Below are positions 1-10,496 of a DNA stretch of 64,000 bases, piece after piece. The position numbers and the translations under genes are program-made. This DNA comes from Roseovarius pacificus (GTDB taxonomy: Bacteria; Pseudomonadota; Alphaproteobacteria; Rhodobacterales; Rhodobacteraceae), in the NCBI RefSeq assembly GCF_900142665.1, contig NZ_FRBR01000007.1, positions 62,001 through 126,000 of the forward strand. Direction: 5' to 3'. Numbering within the stretch: the stretch's first letter is position 1; each line of letters starts with the position of its first letter. Under the pieces are notes generated by a model that was given only the letters and a program-made list of their open reading frames with translations, made no database searches and was not told the origin of the DNA.

Positions 1-3000
1 ATGCCCAGACCGAACACCACGGCCGTCGCCAGTTGTTTCCACCACAATGCCGTGGGCGAATTGAACGAGTAGCCGCCATTGACGAAATCGAGGCTGAGGC
101 CGAACATCATCGGCGCAAGGCCCGCCATTGTGGTGATGGTGGTCAACAGAACGGGGCGAATGCGCGCTTCGGCGGTACGGGTGATGGCCTCGATCCGCGG
201 CATGTAGCGGCTGAACTCCTGATAGGTGTCGATCAGCACGATATTGTTGTTCACCACGATCCCGGCAAGCGCGACGATACCGGTGCCGGTCATGATGATC
301 GAAAACGGCTGGCCCATCACAAGCATCCCGATCAGCACGCCGGTGGTGGACAACACCACCGCCAACAGCACCAGGACGGCATTGTAGATGCTATTGAATT
401 GCGCCAGCAGGATGATGAACATCAGTCCCAGTGCCCCGGCAAACGCCTGTTGCAGGAAGGCCCCGGATTCAGCCTGATCTTCCTGATCGCCGGTCCATTC
501 GTAGTCGATGCTGTCGGGCAACACGCCGCTGTTGAGCCATTCGGTCAGGTGCGCGATGCGTTCATTCGCGGTCACTGGCACCTCGGAGCGTGCGCTGCCG
601 CCGGTGGCGACGGTCGTCGTCAATCCGTCCGCGACACCTGCTTTTATGTCGAAATAGCGGGTCTGGTCCACGCGGTCGATCTGTGCCAGCTTGGCGACCG
701 GCTTGCGCGTGATGAAATTGGACAGCGGCACCAGGCCATCCTGTGTGCGCACCTTGAGCGCATCAAGCGTGGACAGCACACGATCCTCTTTCGGCAGGCG
801 TACACGGATGTCGATTTCCTCATCCGAAGAGGGCACGCGCATCGTGTCCAGAAGAATGCCGCGGGTCACCAGTTGCACCATCGCGCCCACGGTCGCCACG
901 TCGGCGCCATAGCGTCCGGCCTTTTCCACATCCACGTCGATCTGCCAGTCGATGCCGGGCAGGGGCAGCGTATCTTCGATTTGCTTCAGGCCGAACGTGG
1001 TCTCGAATTTTGCGCGCGCCAGCCGCGTGGCGTCTTGCAGGTCTTGCCAGTTGTCGCCTTTCAGCCGCAGGTGCACCGGCTTGGCCGAGGCCGGGCCGCG
1101 TGCCTGAGCAAGAATTTCTATCTTGGTGCCAGGTAACTGCTCCAGTTGTGCGGTCAGTTCGTCGATAATCGTGTCGCCGTCATATGCTTCGGCGCTGACC
1201 GCGCGGGTAACTTCGTAATCCAGGAACGGGATGGTGAACCAGGTCTCCCGGCCTTGCGGGCGGTCCTCCCACGGGATGGTTTCCAGTTGAACCTGCCCGA
1301 TCGTGTCCAGCGGGGCCTCGGCGCCACCGGTATTGTTGGTCAACCCGCCCTCGCCGGCAAAGGCAAACACGGTCTCGACGCCGGGATGCTGCATCGCGAT
1401 CCGTTCGGCCCGCGCCACCAGGGCATCCTTTTGCCCGATCGACAGGTTGCCACGGCCACGTACATAGATAATGGCCTGTTCGGGCTCGGATTCGACGAAG
1501 AACTCGGTGCCCTTGTTGTTGTTCATGTAGAAGATCAGGACAGATCCGACGAAAACAAAGACGAAGCCGAAGGTTACCAGCGGCATCACCGGATTGCCCG
1601 AAATCGCATGGATCACCCGACCGAACGGGGTGCGGCCATGTCCGGCTTTTACACGGCCCTCACGGCGGGGCATCGTGCGGTTCTTGAGCCAGCCAATGCC
1701 ATGCTGTGCGCGTTTTCCAATGGCCATCAGGCCCAGCAGAAGTGTAACCACCGACGCCACGCCCGCCGATGCCAGGACCGCTACGCCAAGCAACAGGACG
1801 AAGACCGATAACAGCGTGGGAATCACCGAGGCCAGAATACGCCCGGCCTCCATTTGCGTGAACTGTTCGGAGACCTGCGCCAACACAACCGGTGCAAGGC
1901 TGCCCGCCAGCATCAGCGCCGCAACAGCCACGGGAAACAGCAACAGGTGCCATAGCCAAAAGCCGCCTGCGATCTGCTCGGTCCGGGTGTTGAACCAGCG
2001 TTCAAGCCGTCCGGTGACGCCGCCCATGACCGGCAAATAGACCAGCGCGACCAACAGCGATGCCGACAAGACGAAGATCAGTGTGACAGGCAGCATGCCC
2101 ATGAACTGCCCCGGAATGCCGGGCCAGAACAGCATCGGCAGAAAGGCACAAAGCGTTGTCGCGGTCGAACTGACCACTGGCCAGAACATCCGCTTGGCGG
2201 CCTCGACATAGGCGTGCATCGGGCCTACGCCCTCGGCGATGCGCTTGTCGGCGTATTCCACGACAACGATTGCCCCGTCCACCAGCATGCCGACGGCCAG
2301 GATCAGTCCGAACATCACGATATTGGATATCGACACGCCCATGATCGCCAACAGGGCGAAGCAAAGCAGGAACGACGTGGGGATCGCGAACCCCACCAGC
2401 AATGCGGGCCGGATGCCGAGCGCTGCCAGCGTGACGATCATCACAAGGGCGATGGCGGTCAGGACGGAGCCCTCAAGCTGCTTGACCATCGATTCGACCG
2501 TGCGCGACTGATCGTTCGAGGTGCCCACCGTCACGGCGGCGCGCAGTTCATCAGGCCAACCGGTGCGGGCTTTATCCACGGTTTCGCGCACAAGACTGGC
2601 GGTTTCGATGATGTTGAAGCCTTTGCGCTTGACCACCTGCAACGCTACCGTTTTTTCGCCGTTGAATCTTGCGGTGCCAAGGCGGTCTTCGAAGGTCAGG
2701 CTGATGCGTGCAAGATCGCCAAGGGTCACGACACGATCGCCATTGATCTTGACCGGCAGGTCATAGATGTCGCGAGCCTCATCGAAGCTGGAGGGAATCT
2801 TGACCGAAAATGCGCCCGAGGCGGTCTCGACCTCGCCTGCGGCAATCAACAGGTTGTTGTTGCGCACCACGTTGATCAACTCGTTCGCTGTGACGTTGTA
2901 GGCCTCCAGCCTGAGCGGGTCGATCACCACCTCGACCATCTCGTCGCGATTGCCCGCGATCCCGGCCTCCAGAACCGGTTCCAGCCCTTCCAGATCGTCC

Positions 3001-3482
3001 TGAAGATCCTTGGCCAGCCGCGCCATGGTACGCTCCGGCACATCGCCCGACAGGTTCACGATGATGATCGGGAACTCGCTGAAATTGATCTCGTTGATCG
3101 TGTATTTTTCGGCGCCTTCGGGAAACTTGGCTTCGGCGGCGTTCATTGCGTCGCGCGTATCGGCCATGATCTTGGTCTTGTCCCAGCCGAACTCGAACTC
3201 CAGAGCCACACCTGCATAGTTTTCGGCGGCAGTGCCGGACATGGTCTTGAGCCCGTCCAGATCGCTCAACTCGGTCTCCATGACCTTGACCAGCAGTTTT
3301 TCGCTATCCTCGGCGGAAATGCCGGGAAACGGGACCGAGACGAAGAGCGCAGGAATTTCGATATCCGGCTCGCCTTCTTTCGGCAGGCTGATATAGGCCA
3401 GACTTCCCGCCAGGATCGACAGGACAACAAAGGCGATGACCATGCGCGCGCGGGCGGCAGCCCAGTCGACGATGCCGGTCAT
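1..3482 (-). CDS. RND efflux transporter permease subunit (partial at left edge)
   Basis: Inner-membrane proton-driven pump of the AcrB/MexB superfamily. About 1,160 residues are visible; the C-terminus lies beyond the window. It opens with a first transmembrane helix (MVIAFVVLSILAG), then a large periplasmic region and the TM2-TM6 block. TM4 carries VDGAIVVVEY, so only one of the two aspartates of the usual VDDAIVV relay is present. Between about residues 490 and 625 there is an extra hydrophobic stretch of roughly three membrane helices before the second half (TM7, ISGNPVMPLVTFG) and second periplasmic loop. The start ATG overlaps the adaptor stop in an ATGA, so the two are translationally coupled. 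The substrate cannot be told from the sequence. Confidence 0.93.
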   Translation of the reverse strand, partial: MTGIVDWAAARARMVIAFVVLSILAGSLAYISLPKEGEPDIEIPALFVSVPFPGISAEDSEKLLVKVMETELSDLDGLKTMSGTAAENYAGVALEFEFGWDKTKIMADTRDAMNAAEAKFPEGAEKYTINEINFSEFPIIIVNLSGDVPERTMARLAKDLQDDLEGLEPVLEAGIAGNRDEMVEVVIDPLRLEAYNVTANELINVVRNNNLLIAAGEVETASGAFSVKIPSSFDEARDIYDLPVKINGDRVVTLGDLARISLTFEDRLGTARFNGEKTVALQVVKRKGFNIIETASLVRETVDKARTGWPDELRAAVTVGTSNDQSRTVESMVKQLEGSVLTAIALVMIVTLAALGIRPALLVGFAIPTSFLLCFALLAIMGVSISNIVMFGLILAVGMLVDGAIVVVEYADKRIAEGVGPMHAYVEAAKRMFWPVVSSTATTLCAFLPMLFWPGIPGQFMGMLPVTLIFVLSASLLVALVYLPVMGGVTGRLERWFNTRTEQIAGGFWLWHLLLFPVAVAALMLAGSLAPVVLAQVSEQFTQMEAGRILASVIPTLLSVFVLLLGVAVLASAGVASVVTLLLGLMAIGKRAQHGIGWLKNRTMPRREGRVKAGHGRTPFGRVIHAISGNPVMPLVTFGFVFVFVGSVLIFYMNNNKGTEFFVESEPEQAIIYVRGRGNLSIGQKDALVARAERIAMQHPGVETVFAFAGEGGLTNNTGGAEAPLDTIGQVQLETIPWEDRPQGRETWFTIPFLDYEVTRAVSAEAYDGDTIIDELTAQLEQLPGTKIEILAQARGPASAKPVHLRLKGDNWQDLQDATRLARAKFETTFGLKQIEDTLPLPGIDWQIDVDVEKAGRYGADVATVGAMVQLVTRGILLDTMRVPSSDEEIDIRVRLPKEDRVLSTLDALKVRTQDGLVPLSNFITRKPVAKLAQIDRVDQTRYFDIKAGVADGLTTTVATGGSARSEVPVTANERIAHLTEWLNSGVLPDSIDYEWTGDQEDQAESGAFLQQAFAGALGLMFIILLAQFNSIYNAVLVLLAVVLSTTGVLIGMLVMGQPFSIIMTGTGIVALAGIVVNNNIVLIDTYQEFSRYMPRIEAITRTAEARIRPVLLTTITTMAGLAPMMFGLSLDFVNGGYSFNSPTALWWKQLATAVVFGLG

Positions 3483-4714
3483 TGGCCAAGCTCCTGATAG
3501 CTGGGCACGACGCGCACGCCATCGGTGACGTATTCCTGTCCGATGACAATGACATCGGCCTGTTCCGGGAGGCCCGACAGCCACACACCGTTCGGTACAT
3601 CACGCAGCAAGGTCACAGGGACAAAAACGGCCAGATCATCGCTCCCGACCAGACGAACCCCAAGCGTGCCTTCGTCGTTCAGGGTCAGGGCAGACTGTGG
3701 TAACAGATGCGCCTTTGTACCGTCGGCTGAAATCACGATTTCAGCGGTCTGGCCATCGCGCAGTGTCAGGTTGGGGTTTGGTACCCGGATTTCCACCTGG
3801 AACGTGCGCGTTGTCTGGTCTGCTTGCCGCGACAGGAAGGTGACCTTGCCCTGTACCTCACCGCCCGAAGCAAGCCGCGCGCCCGCGACGGCGCCGATTT
3901 CGACGCGATCCACCTCGGTTTCCGGTACGAACCCGACCAGTTGGATCGGGTCCAGCTGAATGACCGTCGCACATAGTGCGCCGGGTTGCAGCAGGCTGCC
4001 CAATTCGGCCGTATCGCTTTCCAGAAGACCGGAAAACGGAGCGCTGATCGTGAGCCGTTCAATTTCCTTTTCGGCAGTGTCCACGCCAGCCTGCGCTGCA
4101 TCTATCTGCGCGCGGGCGGATTCCAACCCGGTGCGGGCCGCTTCCACCGCTGCTTCGGCCGAGCGCAAAGCCGCCTTTGTCGAAGCCGCGCGCGTTTGCG
4201 ATGCGAAACCTTCTTCGGACAGGCGGGTGGCGGCATTGTCGTTGATCCGCGCCTCTTCCAGCCGCGATTGCGCTTCTTCTACGCGTGCCCTGGCTTCGGG
4301 GATGCTGGCGTGCGCCGCTGACAGTCGCGATTTTGCTTCGGCCAGTGCCGACTCGCGCGTGCCGGGATCAAGCTGGCAGAGGGGCTGGCCGAGCTCGACA
4401 AAAGCCCCTTTGCGCAAAGGATCGGAAATAACCTGTCCCGCGGTTTCGGCACGCAATTCCACCTGCCGGAAGGCCTCGGTCTGACCGCGTAGGATCACGG
4501 CGCTGTCGATAGTGCGGGCGGTGGATTGAACGGCAACGACCCCGACGGGCTTCCCGGTTTCGTCGTCTGCATCTTCCGATGATTGAGCCTGCGCGGTTCC
4601 GCTTTGTGTGTCCGCGGGTTCCGGAGATGCACCTGTCAGCCTGTCCCGTTCGAACACGAACACGTAGATCAGGGCCGAAACCATGATTGCTGCCAGGATG
4701 GGGAAAAGTCGCAT
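3479..4714 (-). CDS. RND efflux periplasmic adaptor subunit (HlyD/MFP family)
   Basis: Membrane fusion protein bridging the RND permease and an outer-membrane channel, 411 residues. The N-terminal hydrophobic helix (RLFPILAAIMVSALIYVFVF) anchors it. Then come a split lipoyl/barrel-sandwich region (near RAETAGQVISDPLRKG and TISAPFSGLLESD) around an Ala/Glu/Arg-rich coiled-coil hairpin, and a beta-barrel region (VGFVPETEVDRVEIG). ATG at 4714 is preferred because AAAGG lies 7 nt upstream; an upstream in-frame GTG at 4732 has no such site. It is first in the operon and overlaps the permease by 4 bp. No outer-membrane partner gene is adjacent. Confidence 0.93.
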   Translation of the reverse strand: MRLFPILAAIMVSALIYVFVFERDRLTGASPEPADTQSGTAQAQSSEDADDETGKPVGVVAVQSTARTIDSAVILRGQTEAFRQVELRAETAGQVISDPLRKGAFVELGQPLCQLDPGTRESALAEAKSRLSAAHASIPEARARVEEAQSRLEEARINDNAATRLSEEGFASQTRAASTKAALRSAEAAVEAARTGLESARAQIDAAQAGVDTAEKEIERLTISAPFSGLLESDTAELGSLLQPGALCATVIQLDPIQLVGFVPETEVDRVEIGAVAGARLASGGEVQGKVTFLSRQADQTTRTFQVEIRVPNPNLTLRDGQTAEIVISADGTKAHLLPQSALTLNDEGTLGVRLVGSDDLAVFVPVTLLRDVPNGVWLSGLPEQADVIVIGQEYVTDGVRVVPSYQELGQ

Positions 4715-5000
4715 CAGATAACCTTTAATCACGGTCCATGGGCCGGCTTGCCTTGGACATTTGAACGATTCCGCGGTTCGTCAAGGCTGTATATGCGTGA
4801 ACTGACCAGTTTAGATTACCCTGTTGCGTCTTTCCGGGCAAGATGGGCTGTTTGTGTCACACCAGTCGTAGCGTGGCTTCGAGATGTGGGGGAACACGAT
4901 GTATATTGTTTTAAGGGTCAGCTGCGTGACATGATAACGGCCCCTTGGCAGGCAGGGGCCGACGCGATAAGAGGAGGGTCAAACGCAAGGGATATCGAGC

Positions 5001-5666
5001 GTGAGCGATACAGACAGTTTCATCGAAGAAGTTACCGAAGAGGTTCGCCGCGACCGGTTGTTCGCGCTGATGCGGCGCTATGGCTGGATTGCGGTTCTGG
5101 CGGTCATCCTGATCGTCGGCGGTACCGCCTGGAACGAATGGCGCAAGGCACAGGATCGTGCACAGGCCGAGGCGTTCGGTGATGCCATTCTCGGGGCGCT
5201 CGAGGCCGGGGACCGCGCGGCGCGCGCGACCGCTCTTTCGGATATTGATGCACCCAATCAAGGTGCCGGGGGGGTTCTGGATCTGCTGACCGCCGCCGAA
5301 CAAACCGCCGGTAGCCCGCAAGAGGCGGCGGCACGGTTGTTGTCGCTGGCCGATAGCGAGGCGATTGCCCCGGTCTATCGCCAGATTGCAACGCTCAAGG
5401 CCGTAGCCTTGCCGGATTCGGGGCTCGACGTTGATGAGCGCCGCAGCCGGTTGCAGGGGCTCGCCCTGGCCAACGGGCTGACTCGGCTTCTGGCCGAGGA
5501 ACAACTGGCCTTGATCGACGTTGAAACCGGTGACAGCGCCGCAGCGCTGGAGCGTCTGACGGCTATCGTAAAGGATGCCGAGGCAACGGTGAGCTTGCGT
5601 CGACGGGCGACACAAGTGATTGTGGCCTTGGGAGGCGAGTTGCCGGACACCGGACAAGGCGGGTAA
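5001..5666 (+). CDS. YfgM-like tetratricopeptide membrane protein
   Basis: Single-pass inner-membrane protein of 221 residues with a short cytosolic N-terminus (FIEEVTEEVRRDRLFALMRR), one membrane helix (GWIAVLAVILIVGGTAW) and a periplasmic alpha-helical, TPR-like domain rich in Ala/Leu. In Enterobacteria YfgM sits upstream of bamB and der and works with SecYEG and periplasmic chaperones. The same gene order is found here, which is the strongest support for the name. The start is GTG with AAGGGA 8 nt upstream. Confidence 0.82.
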   Translation: MSDTDSFIEEVTEEVRRDRLFALMRRYGWIAVLAVILIVGGTAWNEWRKAQDRAQAEAFGDAILGALEAGDRAARATALSDIDAPNQGAGGVLDLLTAAEQTAGSPQEAAARLLSLADSEAIAPVYRQIATLKAVALPDSGLDVDERRSRLQGLALANGLTRLLAEEQLALIDVETGDSAAALERLTAIVKDAEATVSLRRRATQVIVALGGELPDTGQGG

Positions 5667-5726
5667 GGTACCGCCACCGGGCCTGTGGTGGCTTGGTAGA
5701 ACGCGTTAACTTGGGGGGCTTCGGCT

Positions 5727-7055
5727 TTGAAACCAAACGGGATTATTCTGGGGCTTGCGGCGGCTTTGGCGCTGACGGCCTGCTCGAAGGAAGAAGCGAT
5801 CCTCCAGGGTGAGCGGGAAGGGCTTCGTGATGTCCTGTCCCAGCCGCAGGCACCGGATGAAGAACAGGCCGCAACGCAAGACCACAGCCAGCCGATCGCC
5901 CTGGTTGCCACACGTAACAACCCGGCATGGCCGCAGGCCGCCAGTACGCCGGGCACCCGCACTGCGCATCCCGCGCTATCGGCAGCACCGCAACGGGTGT
6001 GGTCCACGTCGATTGGTGCCGGCGATGGCCGCAGGATGCGTATCACCGCCGATCCGGTCGTGGCCGACGGGCGTATTTTCACGCTGGATGCCCAATCGCG
6101 CGTCAGCGCCGTGTCCACCAATGGTGAGCAACTCTGGACGCATGACCTGGTGCCGCCCAACGATTCCGCCAAGGACGCAACGGGCGGCGGTTTGGCATAT
6201 GGCGATGGAACGCTGTACGTATCGTCCGGTTTCGGTCTGATGACAGCACTGGATGCCGCGACAGGGGCCGAAAAATGGCAGCAGAACCTGCGCGCCACGG
6301 GCTCGGGCAATCCCACCGTTGTCGGCAATCTGGTCTATTTGGTTGCAGGCGACGAGATCGCATGGGCCCTGGATACCGACACCGGCCGCATCCGCTGGCA
6401 ATTGTCGGCCACACCCAGCATTCATAACGTCATGGGCGGTCCGGCTCCGGCCGTATCTGAGAAATATGTCGTGTTTGCCTTTGGCTCGGGTGAGGTGCAG
6501 GGCGCGTTTCGCAAGGGCGGTCTGCGTCTGTGGGACTCGCAGGTGGCGGGTCAGCGCGATGGATATGCAACCGCGCGGGTGGGTGACATCACCGGTGATC
6601 CGATGATTGATGGCGAGCGCGTCTATGTCGGCAGCCATTCGGGGCGCACAGTGGCGCTCGGCCTGGCCAATGGCGAACGCCTGTGGACCGCCGATGAGGG
6701 CTCGCTCAACCCGGTGTGGCCAGCGGGTGATTCGGTATTCCTGGTGTCCGATCGCAACGAACTGATCCGCTTGTCTTCCGAAGACGGCAGCCGGATCTGG
6801 GGCACGAAACTGCCGTTTTTCACCAAGGACAAGCCGCGCAGACAGGCCGAGATTTACGCGCACCACGGGCCGATTCTGGCAGGCGGGAACCTGATCATCG
6901 CTTCGGGCGACGGATTCCTTCGCTTTTTCGATCCGGTATCGGGCCAGCTAACCCGGAGGATCGAACTGCCCGGCGGCGCCACCACCAACCCGGTCGTGGC
7001 CGGGGGCACGCTGTATGTCGTGTCGCGCAAAGGGGAATTGCACGCTTTCCGTTGA
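5727..7055 (+). CDS. bamB: Outer membrane protein assembly factor BamB (PQQ-like beta-propeller lipoprotein)
   Basis: Lipoprotein component of the BAM complex that helps insert beta-barrel proteins in the outer membrane; 442 residues. A signal peptide ends in the lipobox LTAC with the modified Cys at residue 19. The mature part consists of repeated propeller blades of the PQQ type with the recurring pattern 'V...G.+Y+.....G.+.ALD..TG...W' (for example VSSGFGLMTALDAATGAEKW). The start is apparently TTG at 5727. It lies between the yfgM-like gene and der, the classical yfgM-bamB-der arrangement. It is somewhat longer than the E. coli protein because of a linker after the lipid anchor. Confidence 0.93.
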   Translation: MKPNGIILGLAAALALTACSKEEAILQGEREGLRDVLSQPQAPDEEQAATQDHSQPIALVATRNNPAWPQAASTPGTRTAHPALSAAPQRVWSTSIGAGDGRRMRITADPVVADGRIFTLDAQSRVSAVSTNGEQLWTHDLVPPNDSAKDATGGGLAYGDGTLYVSSGFGLMTALDAATGAEKWQQNLRATGSGNPTVVGNLVYLVAGDEIAWALDTDTGRIRWQLSATPSIHNVMGGPAPAVSEKYVVFAFGSGEVQGAFRKGGLRLWDSQVAGQRDGYATARVGDITGDPMIDGERVYVGSHSGRTVALGLANGERLWTADEGSLNPVWPAGDSVFLVSDRNELIRLSSEDGSRIWGTKLPFFTKDKPRRQAEIYAHHGPILAGGNLIIASGDGFLRFFDPVSGQLTRRIELPGGATTNPVVAGGTLYVVSRKGELHAFR

Positions 7056-7104
7056 GCGCGCGATGCTGTAACAGGGCGGCTTGATCCGCTCCGGAGCCAG
7101 AAAG

Positions 7105-8577
7105 ATGAGTTTCACCCTTGCCATCGTGGGCCGCCCGAACGTGGGCAAGTCCACGCTGTTCAATCGCCTTGTCGGCAAACGTCTGGCCTTGGTCGATGAC
7201 CAACCCGGCGTCACCCGTGACCTGCGCGAAGGCGAGGCGCGGCTTGGCGATCTGCGCTTTACCGTGATCGACACCGCCGGTCTGGAAGAGGCCACCGATG
7301 ACTCCCTTCAGGGCAGGATGCGCAAGCTGACCGAGCGGGCCGTGGACATGGCCGATATCTGCCTGTTCCTGATCGACGCCCGCGCCGGGGTCACCCCTAC
7401 GGACGAGGTTTTTGCTGACATCCTGCGCAAACGCGCGCGCCACGTGATCCTTGCGGCGAACAAGGCCGAGGGCAGCGCCGCCGATGCCGGGGTGTACGAA
7501 TCCTACGGTCTTGGTCTTGGCGAACCCGTTCGCCTGTCCGCCGAACACGGCGAGGGCATGAACGAGCTTTACTCGCACCTGATGCCCTTGGCGGATGAGT
7601 TCGAGAAACGCGCCGCTGCCGAGGCCCCGGAAACCGAGGTCATCCTGAATGAAGAGGGTGAAGCCGAAGATCCCGATGCCGTGCGTCAGCCGACACCCGA
7701 GCGCCCGATGCAGGTGGCCGTGGTGGGCCGCCCCAATGCGGGCAAATCCACGCTGATCAACCGCATTCTGGGCGAAGATCGCCTTCTGACCGGCCCCGAG
7801 GCCGGAATCACCCGCGATGCCATTTCCCTGCAACTCGACTGGGATGGTCTGCCGGTGCGAATTTTCGACACTGCCGGAATGCGCAAGAAATCGCGCGTGC
7901 AGGACAAGGTGGAAAAGCTGTCGGTCTCCGACGGTCTGCGCGCGGTGAAATTCGCCGAGGTTGTCGTAGTCCTGCTGGATGCCGCGATCCCGTTCGAGCA
8001 ACAAGACCTGCGTATCGCCGACCTGGCCGAGCGCGAGGGCCGTGCCGTGGTCGTTGCGGTGAACAAATGGGACATTGAGGACCAAAAGCAGCAAAAACTG
8101 CGCGATCTGCGCGAGGCGTTCGAGCGTCTTTTGCCGCAATTGCGCGGCGCGCCGCTGGTGACCGTGTCGGCCAAAACAGGCAAAGGGCTGGACCGTCTGC
8201 GCGCGGCGGTGGAAAAGGCCTATGATGTCTGGAACCGCCGCGTGACCACCGCGCAGCTCAACCGCTGGCTGGCCGGCATGATCGAGGCGCATCCGCCCCC
8301 GGCTCCGGGCGGGCGGCGGATCAAGCTGCGCTACATGACACAGGCCAAAACGCGCCCGCCGCATTTCGTGGTCATGTGCTCGCACCCCGACAAGCTGCCG
8401 GACAGCTATTCGCGCTACCTGATCAACGGTTTGCGTGAGGATTTCGATATGCCCGGCACCCCGATCAGGCTGCACATGCGCTCGCAATCCGACAAGAACC
8501 CCTACAAGAGCAAGAAGAAATCAACGCCCTCGCGGCTGCGCAAGCATATTCACGGCAAGGGAAATCCTCCGAAATAG
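7105..8577 (+). CDS. der: Ribosome assembly GTPase Der (EngA)
   Basis: Essential tandem-GTPase for 50S subunit maturation, 490 residues. Two complete G domains are visible: the first P-loop GRPNVGKST at residues 9-17 with DTAGLEE, the second GRPNAGKST near residue 208 with DTAGMRKK and the NKWD specificity motif. A C-terminal KH-like domain and a basic tail ([10 protein letters not shown]) follow. In the first G domain the base-specificity motif reads NKAE rather than NKxD, as is common in Der. ATG at 7105 fits the family N-terminus and has GGAG upstream; an in-frame TTG at 7081 would add eight residues of no family resemblance. Confidence 0.97.
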   Translation: MSFTLAIVGRPNVGKSTLFNRLVGKRLALVDDQPGVTRDLREGEARLGDLRFTVIDTAGLEEATDDSLQGRMRKLTERAVDMADICLFLIDARAGVTPTDEVFADILRKRARHVILAANKAEGSAADAGVYESYGLGLGEPVRLSAEHGEGMNELYSHLMPLADEFEKRAAAEAPETEVILNEEGEAEDPDAVRQPTPERPMQVAVVGRPNAGKSTLINRILGEDRLLTGPEAGITRDAISLQLDWDGLPVRIFDTAGMRKKSRVQDKVEKLSVSDGLRAVKFAEVVVVLLDAAIPFEQQDLRIADLAEREGRAVVVAVNKWDIEDQKQQKLRDLREAFERLLPQLRGAPLVTVSAKTGKGLDRLRAAVEKAYDVWNRRVTTAQLNRWLAGMIEAHPPPAPGGRRIKLRYMTQAKTRPPHFVVMCSHPDKLPDSYSRYLINGLREDFDMPGTPIRLHMRSQSDKNPYKSKKKSTPSRLRKHIHGKGNPPK

Positions 8578-8584
8578 CGCGGCT

Positions 8585-9313
8585 TTAGCCATGCGGAGGC
8601 CGTGCATGGGTATCAATGCTGCTGCGCCGCACGCTCAGCGCCAGCATCGCAAGGCCCGCACCGCAAAGCATCAGCACGGAGATATTGGCAGGGCTGACAT
8701 TGGACGCGGCGATGCCCACTAATGCCCAACCCATCGTTGCAGCGTATTCCGGCGTATCAGGTCGCAACACCAGAACCACCAGCGCGATCAGCAACGCCAC
8801 TCCTATCAGGGCCAGCGCGGCGGCTTGTCCGCTCATGAATCCGTGCCCCGCCAGAATTAACGCCAAAGCCACGCAACTCGCCGCCGTCAGCCATCCGGCA
8901 TAAAGCGCAATGGGGGTGCGCAGCCACAACCTGTCTTCGGCGCCTGCGGTTACAAGCGCCCATAGCGCGGTGCCCAGCATCGCCCAAATCAGGACGGTGG
9001 CCCAAAGGGGAGAGAACTGCGCCACCGGAATCCATGCCGCTCCGATCACGAGGCTGGCAATCAGCGGCCAGCGCGCGACATCCCAGCCCGGCGCCCGGTC
9101 GCGTTTCAACAACCCGAACAGCGCTCCCGCGATCAGCCAGAGATAAATCGGCCCCCAGATCGCAAAGGCAAATCCCGCCGGCTGGACGGGCGGATCGACC
9201 TGCGGGATCGGGAATTGGTCGGGCCGAAACCCGTTGAACCCCTCAGTTGTCAGGGGCGACAGGGCAAAGGCCAGCGCCGCAGTCAGCGTCAGGATAGCTT
9301 TCATGCGTTCCAT
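8585..9313 (-). CDS. Polytopic membrane protein, TspO/MBR-like (tryptophan-rich sensory protein type)
   Basis: Integral membrane protein of 242 residues with about six to seven hydrophobic helices. Motifs resembling the TspO/MBR group are PAGFAFAIWGPIYLWL near residue 45 and a later GWLTAAS segment. It is longer than classical TspO (about 160 residues), so it would belong to an extended subgroup. TspO proteins bind tetrapyrroles or steroids and modulate stress or pigment synthesis, but the substrate here is unknown. The start could be ATG 9313 or 9304 (MKAILTLTAAL). It is convergent with der and divergent from the desaturase gene. Confidence 0.55.
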   Translation of the reverse strand: MERMKAILTLTAALAFALSPLTTEGFNGFRPDQFPIPQVDPPVQPAGFAFAIWGPIYLWLIAGALFGLLKRDRAPGWDVARWPLIASLVIGAAWIPVAQFSPLWATVLIWAMLGTALWALVTAGAEDRLWLRTPIALYAGWLTAASCVALALILAGHGFMSGQAAALALIGVALLIALVVLVLRPDTPEYAATMGWALVGIAASNVSPANISVLMLCGAGLAMLALSVRRSSIDTHARPPHG

Positions 9314-9468
9314 GATGTTGATGTGGTATGATCGGCGGGCCGGTCAATGCGACAGGGCGGTGTTTTCCGCCATGACCGGCGGGATGTCGCGGAAATTTCA
9401 CAGTTAAGGCGATTGATCGTTCCAAGATATCGTGACCAGCATATACAATCGGAACGCGAGAGGGCGTC

Positions 9469-10458
9469 ATGACGATTCGAGAGTTCACCCGCGCCTACGC
9501 AGGCAAAAGCGATCTGTTGGGGGGCCTGTCCCTTGTGGTGACCCTTGCGGTTTACTTGGGGGCCTTGGCGCTTGCCGCGCGGTTTTCCGGGCATTGGGGG
9601 CTCAGCACCCTGCTGATTGTCGTGCTGGCCTTTGCTTCTGTGCGACTATACGTGCTGCAACACGATTGCGGGCACTATGCCCTGTTTGCAACCCGGCGGC
9701 TGAACGATCTGGCGGGGCATGTTCTGTCGGTGTTTTCGCTGACGCCCTACCGGGTGATGCAATACAATCATAACCTGCATCATGCCTATCTGGGCAATCT
9801 CGATCACCGTGAAACCACCGAAGTCTACACGATGACTCTGGCTGAATGGCAGGCGGCGCCCTGGTGGCGGCGTTTGTGGTACAGGCTTTACCGAAATCCG
9901 GTGCTGATGCTGGGGCTCGGTGGGATCTATGCTTATTTCATCGTCTATCGCTGGCCGGCCAACACGCTCAAGGTCGGGGCCGGTGGCGTGATCGCCCATA
10001 ATATCGCCCTGGCGGTCTATATCTGGCTGGTCTGGTGGGCGCTTGGGGTGCCGGGCCTGATCGTGCTTGGAGCAAGCGCAGTGTTGGCTGGGGCCATCGG
10101 CGTGTTTCTGGTCTATCTCCAGCACAATTTCGAAGACACCTATTGGGATCGCAAACCCGATCTGGATTTTCGCCGTGCGACGCTGGAGGGCTCAAGTTCG
10201 CTCGATCTGGGCTGGTTGTGGGATCTGGGCACCGGCAACATCGCCTATCACGACCTGCACCACTTTAACCCCGGTATCCCCTCCTATCGGCTGCGCCGCT
10301 GCCAGAAAGAGATGCCCGAAGAGCTTCGTACCCATGACGTGATCCGCTGGCCCGAAGCGCTGGCCAGTTTCCGGCTGAAGCTATGGGACGAGGATCGCCA
10401 GAAGCTGGTGCCATTCCCACGCCAAGGTGAAGGGCAGGGTGCTGTTCCCGCCGGATAA
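9469..10458 (+). CDS. Membrane fatty acid desaturase
   Basis: Di-iron membrane desaturase/hydroxylase-type enzyme, 329 residues. The three diagnostic histidine boxes are present: HDCGHY near residue 64, HNLHH near residue 100 and a C-terminal HDLHH near residue 262. Four or so membrane helices lie between them, in the order expected of acyl-lipid desaturases. It probably introduces a double bond into membrane fatty acids or a related lipid; the regiospecificity cannot be inferred. It is a single-gene unit with its own upstream region, divergent from the TspO-like gene. Confidence 0.88.
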   Translation: MTIREFTRAYAGKSDLLGGLSLVVTLAVYLGALALAARFSGHWGLSTLLIVVLAFASVRLYVLQHDCGHYALFATRRLNDLAGHVLSVFSLTPYRVMQYNHNLHHAYLGNLDHRETTEVYTMTLAEWQAAPWWRRLWYRLYRNPVLMLGLGGIYAYFIVYRWPANTLKVGAGGVIAHNIALAVYIWLVWWALGVPGLIVLGASAVLAGAIGVFLVYLQHNFEDTYWDRKPDLDFRRATLEGSSSLDLGWLWDLGTGNIAYHDLHHFNPGIPSYRLRRCQKEMPEELRTHDVIRWPEALASFRLKLWDEDRQKLVPFPRQGEGQGAVPAG

Positions 10459-10496
10459 TTTTATGTCAAACCGGGGAGGGGGCGGCTTGCCCCCGG

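Noticed and set aside
33..3497. Long plus-strand frames (33-1136, 1146-1811, 2214-3497) across the left edge
   Set aside because: They are antisense to an uninterrupted RND permease reading frame whose sequence is clearly conserved.
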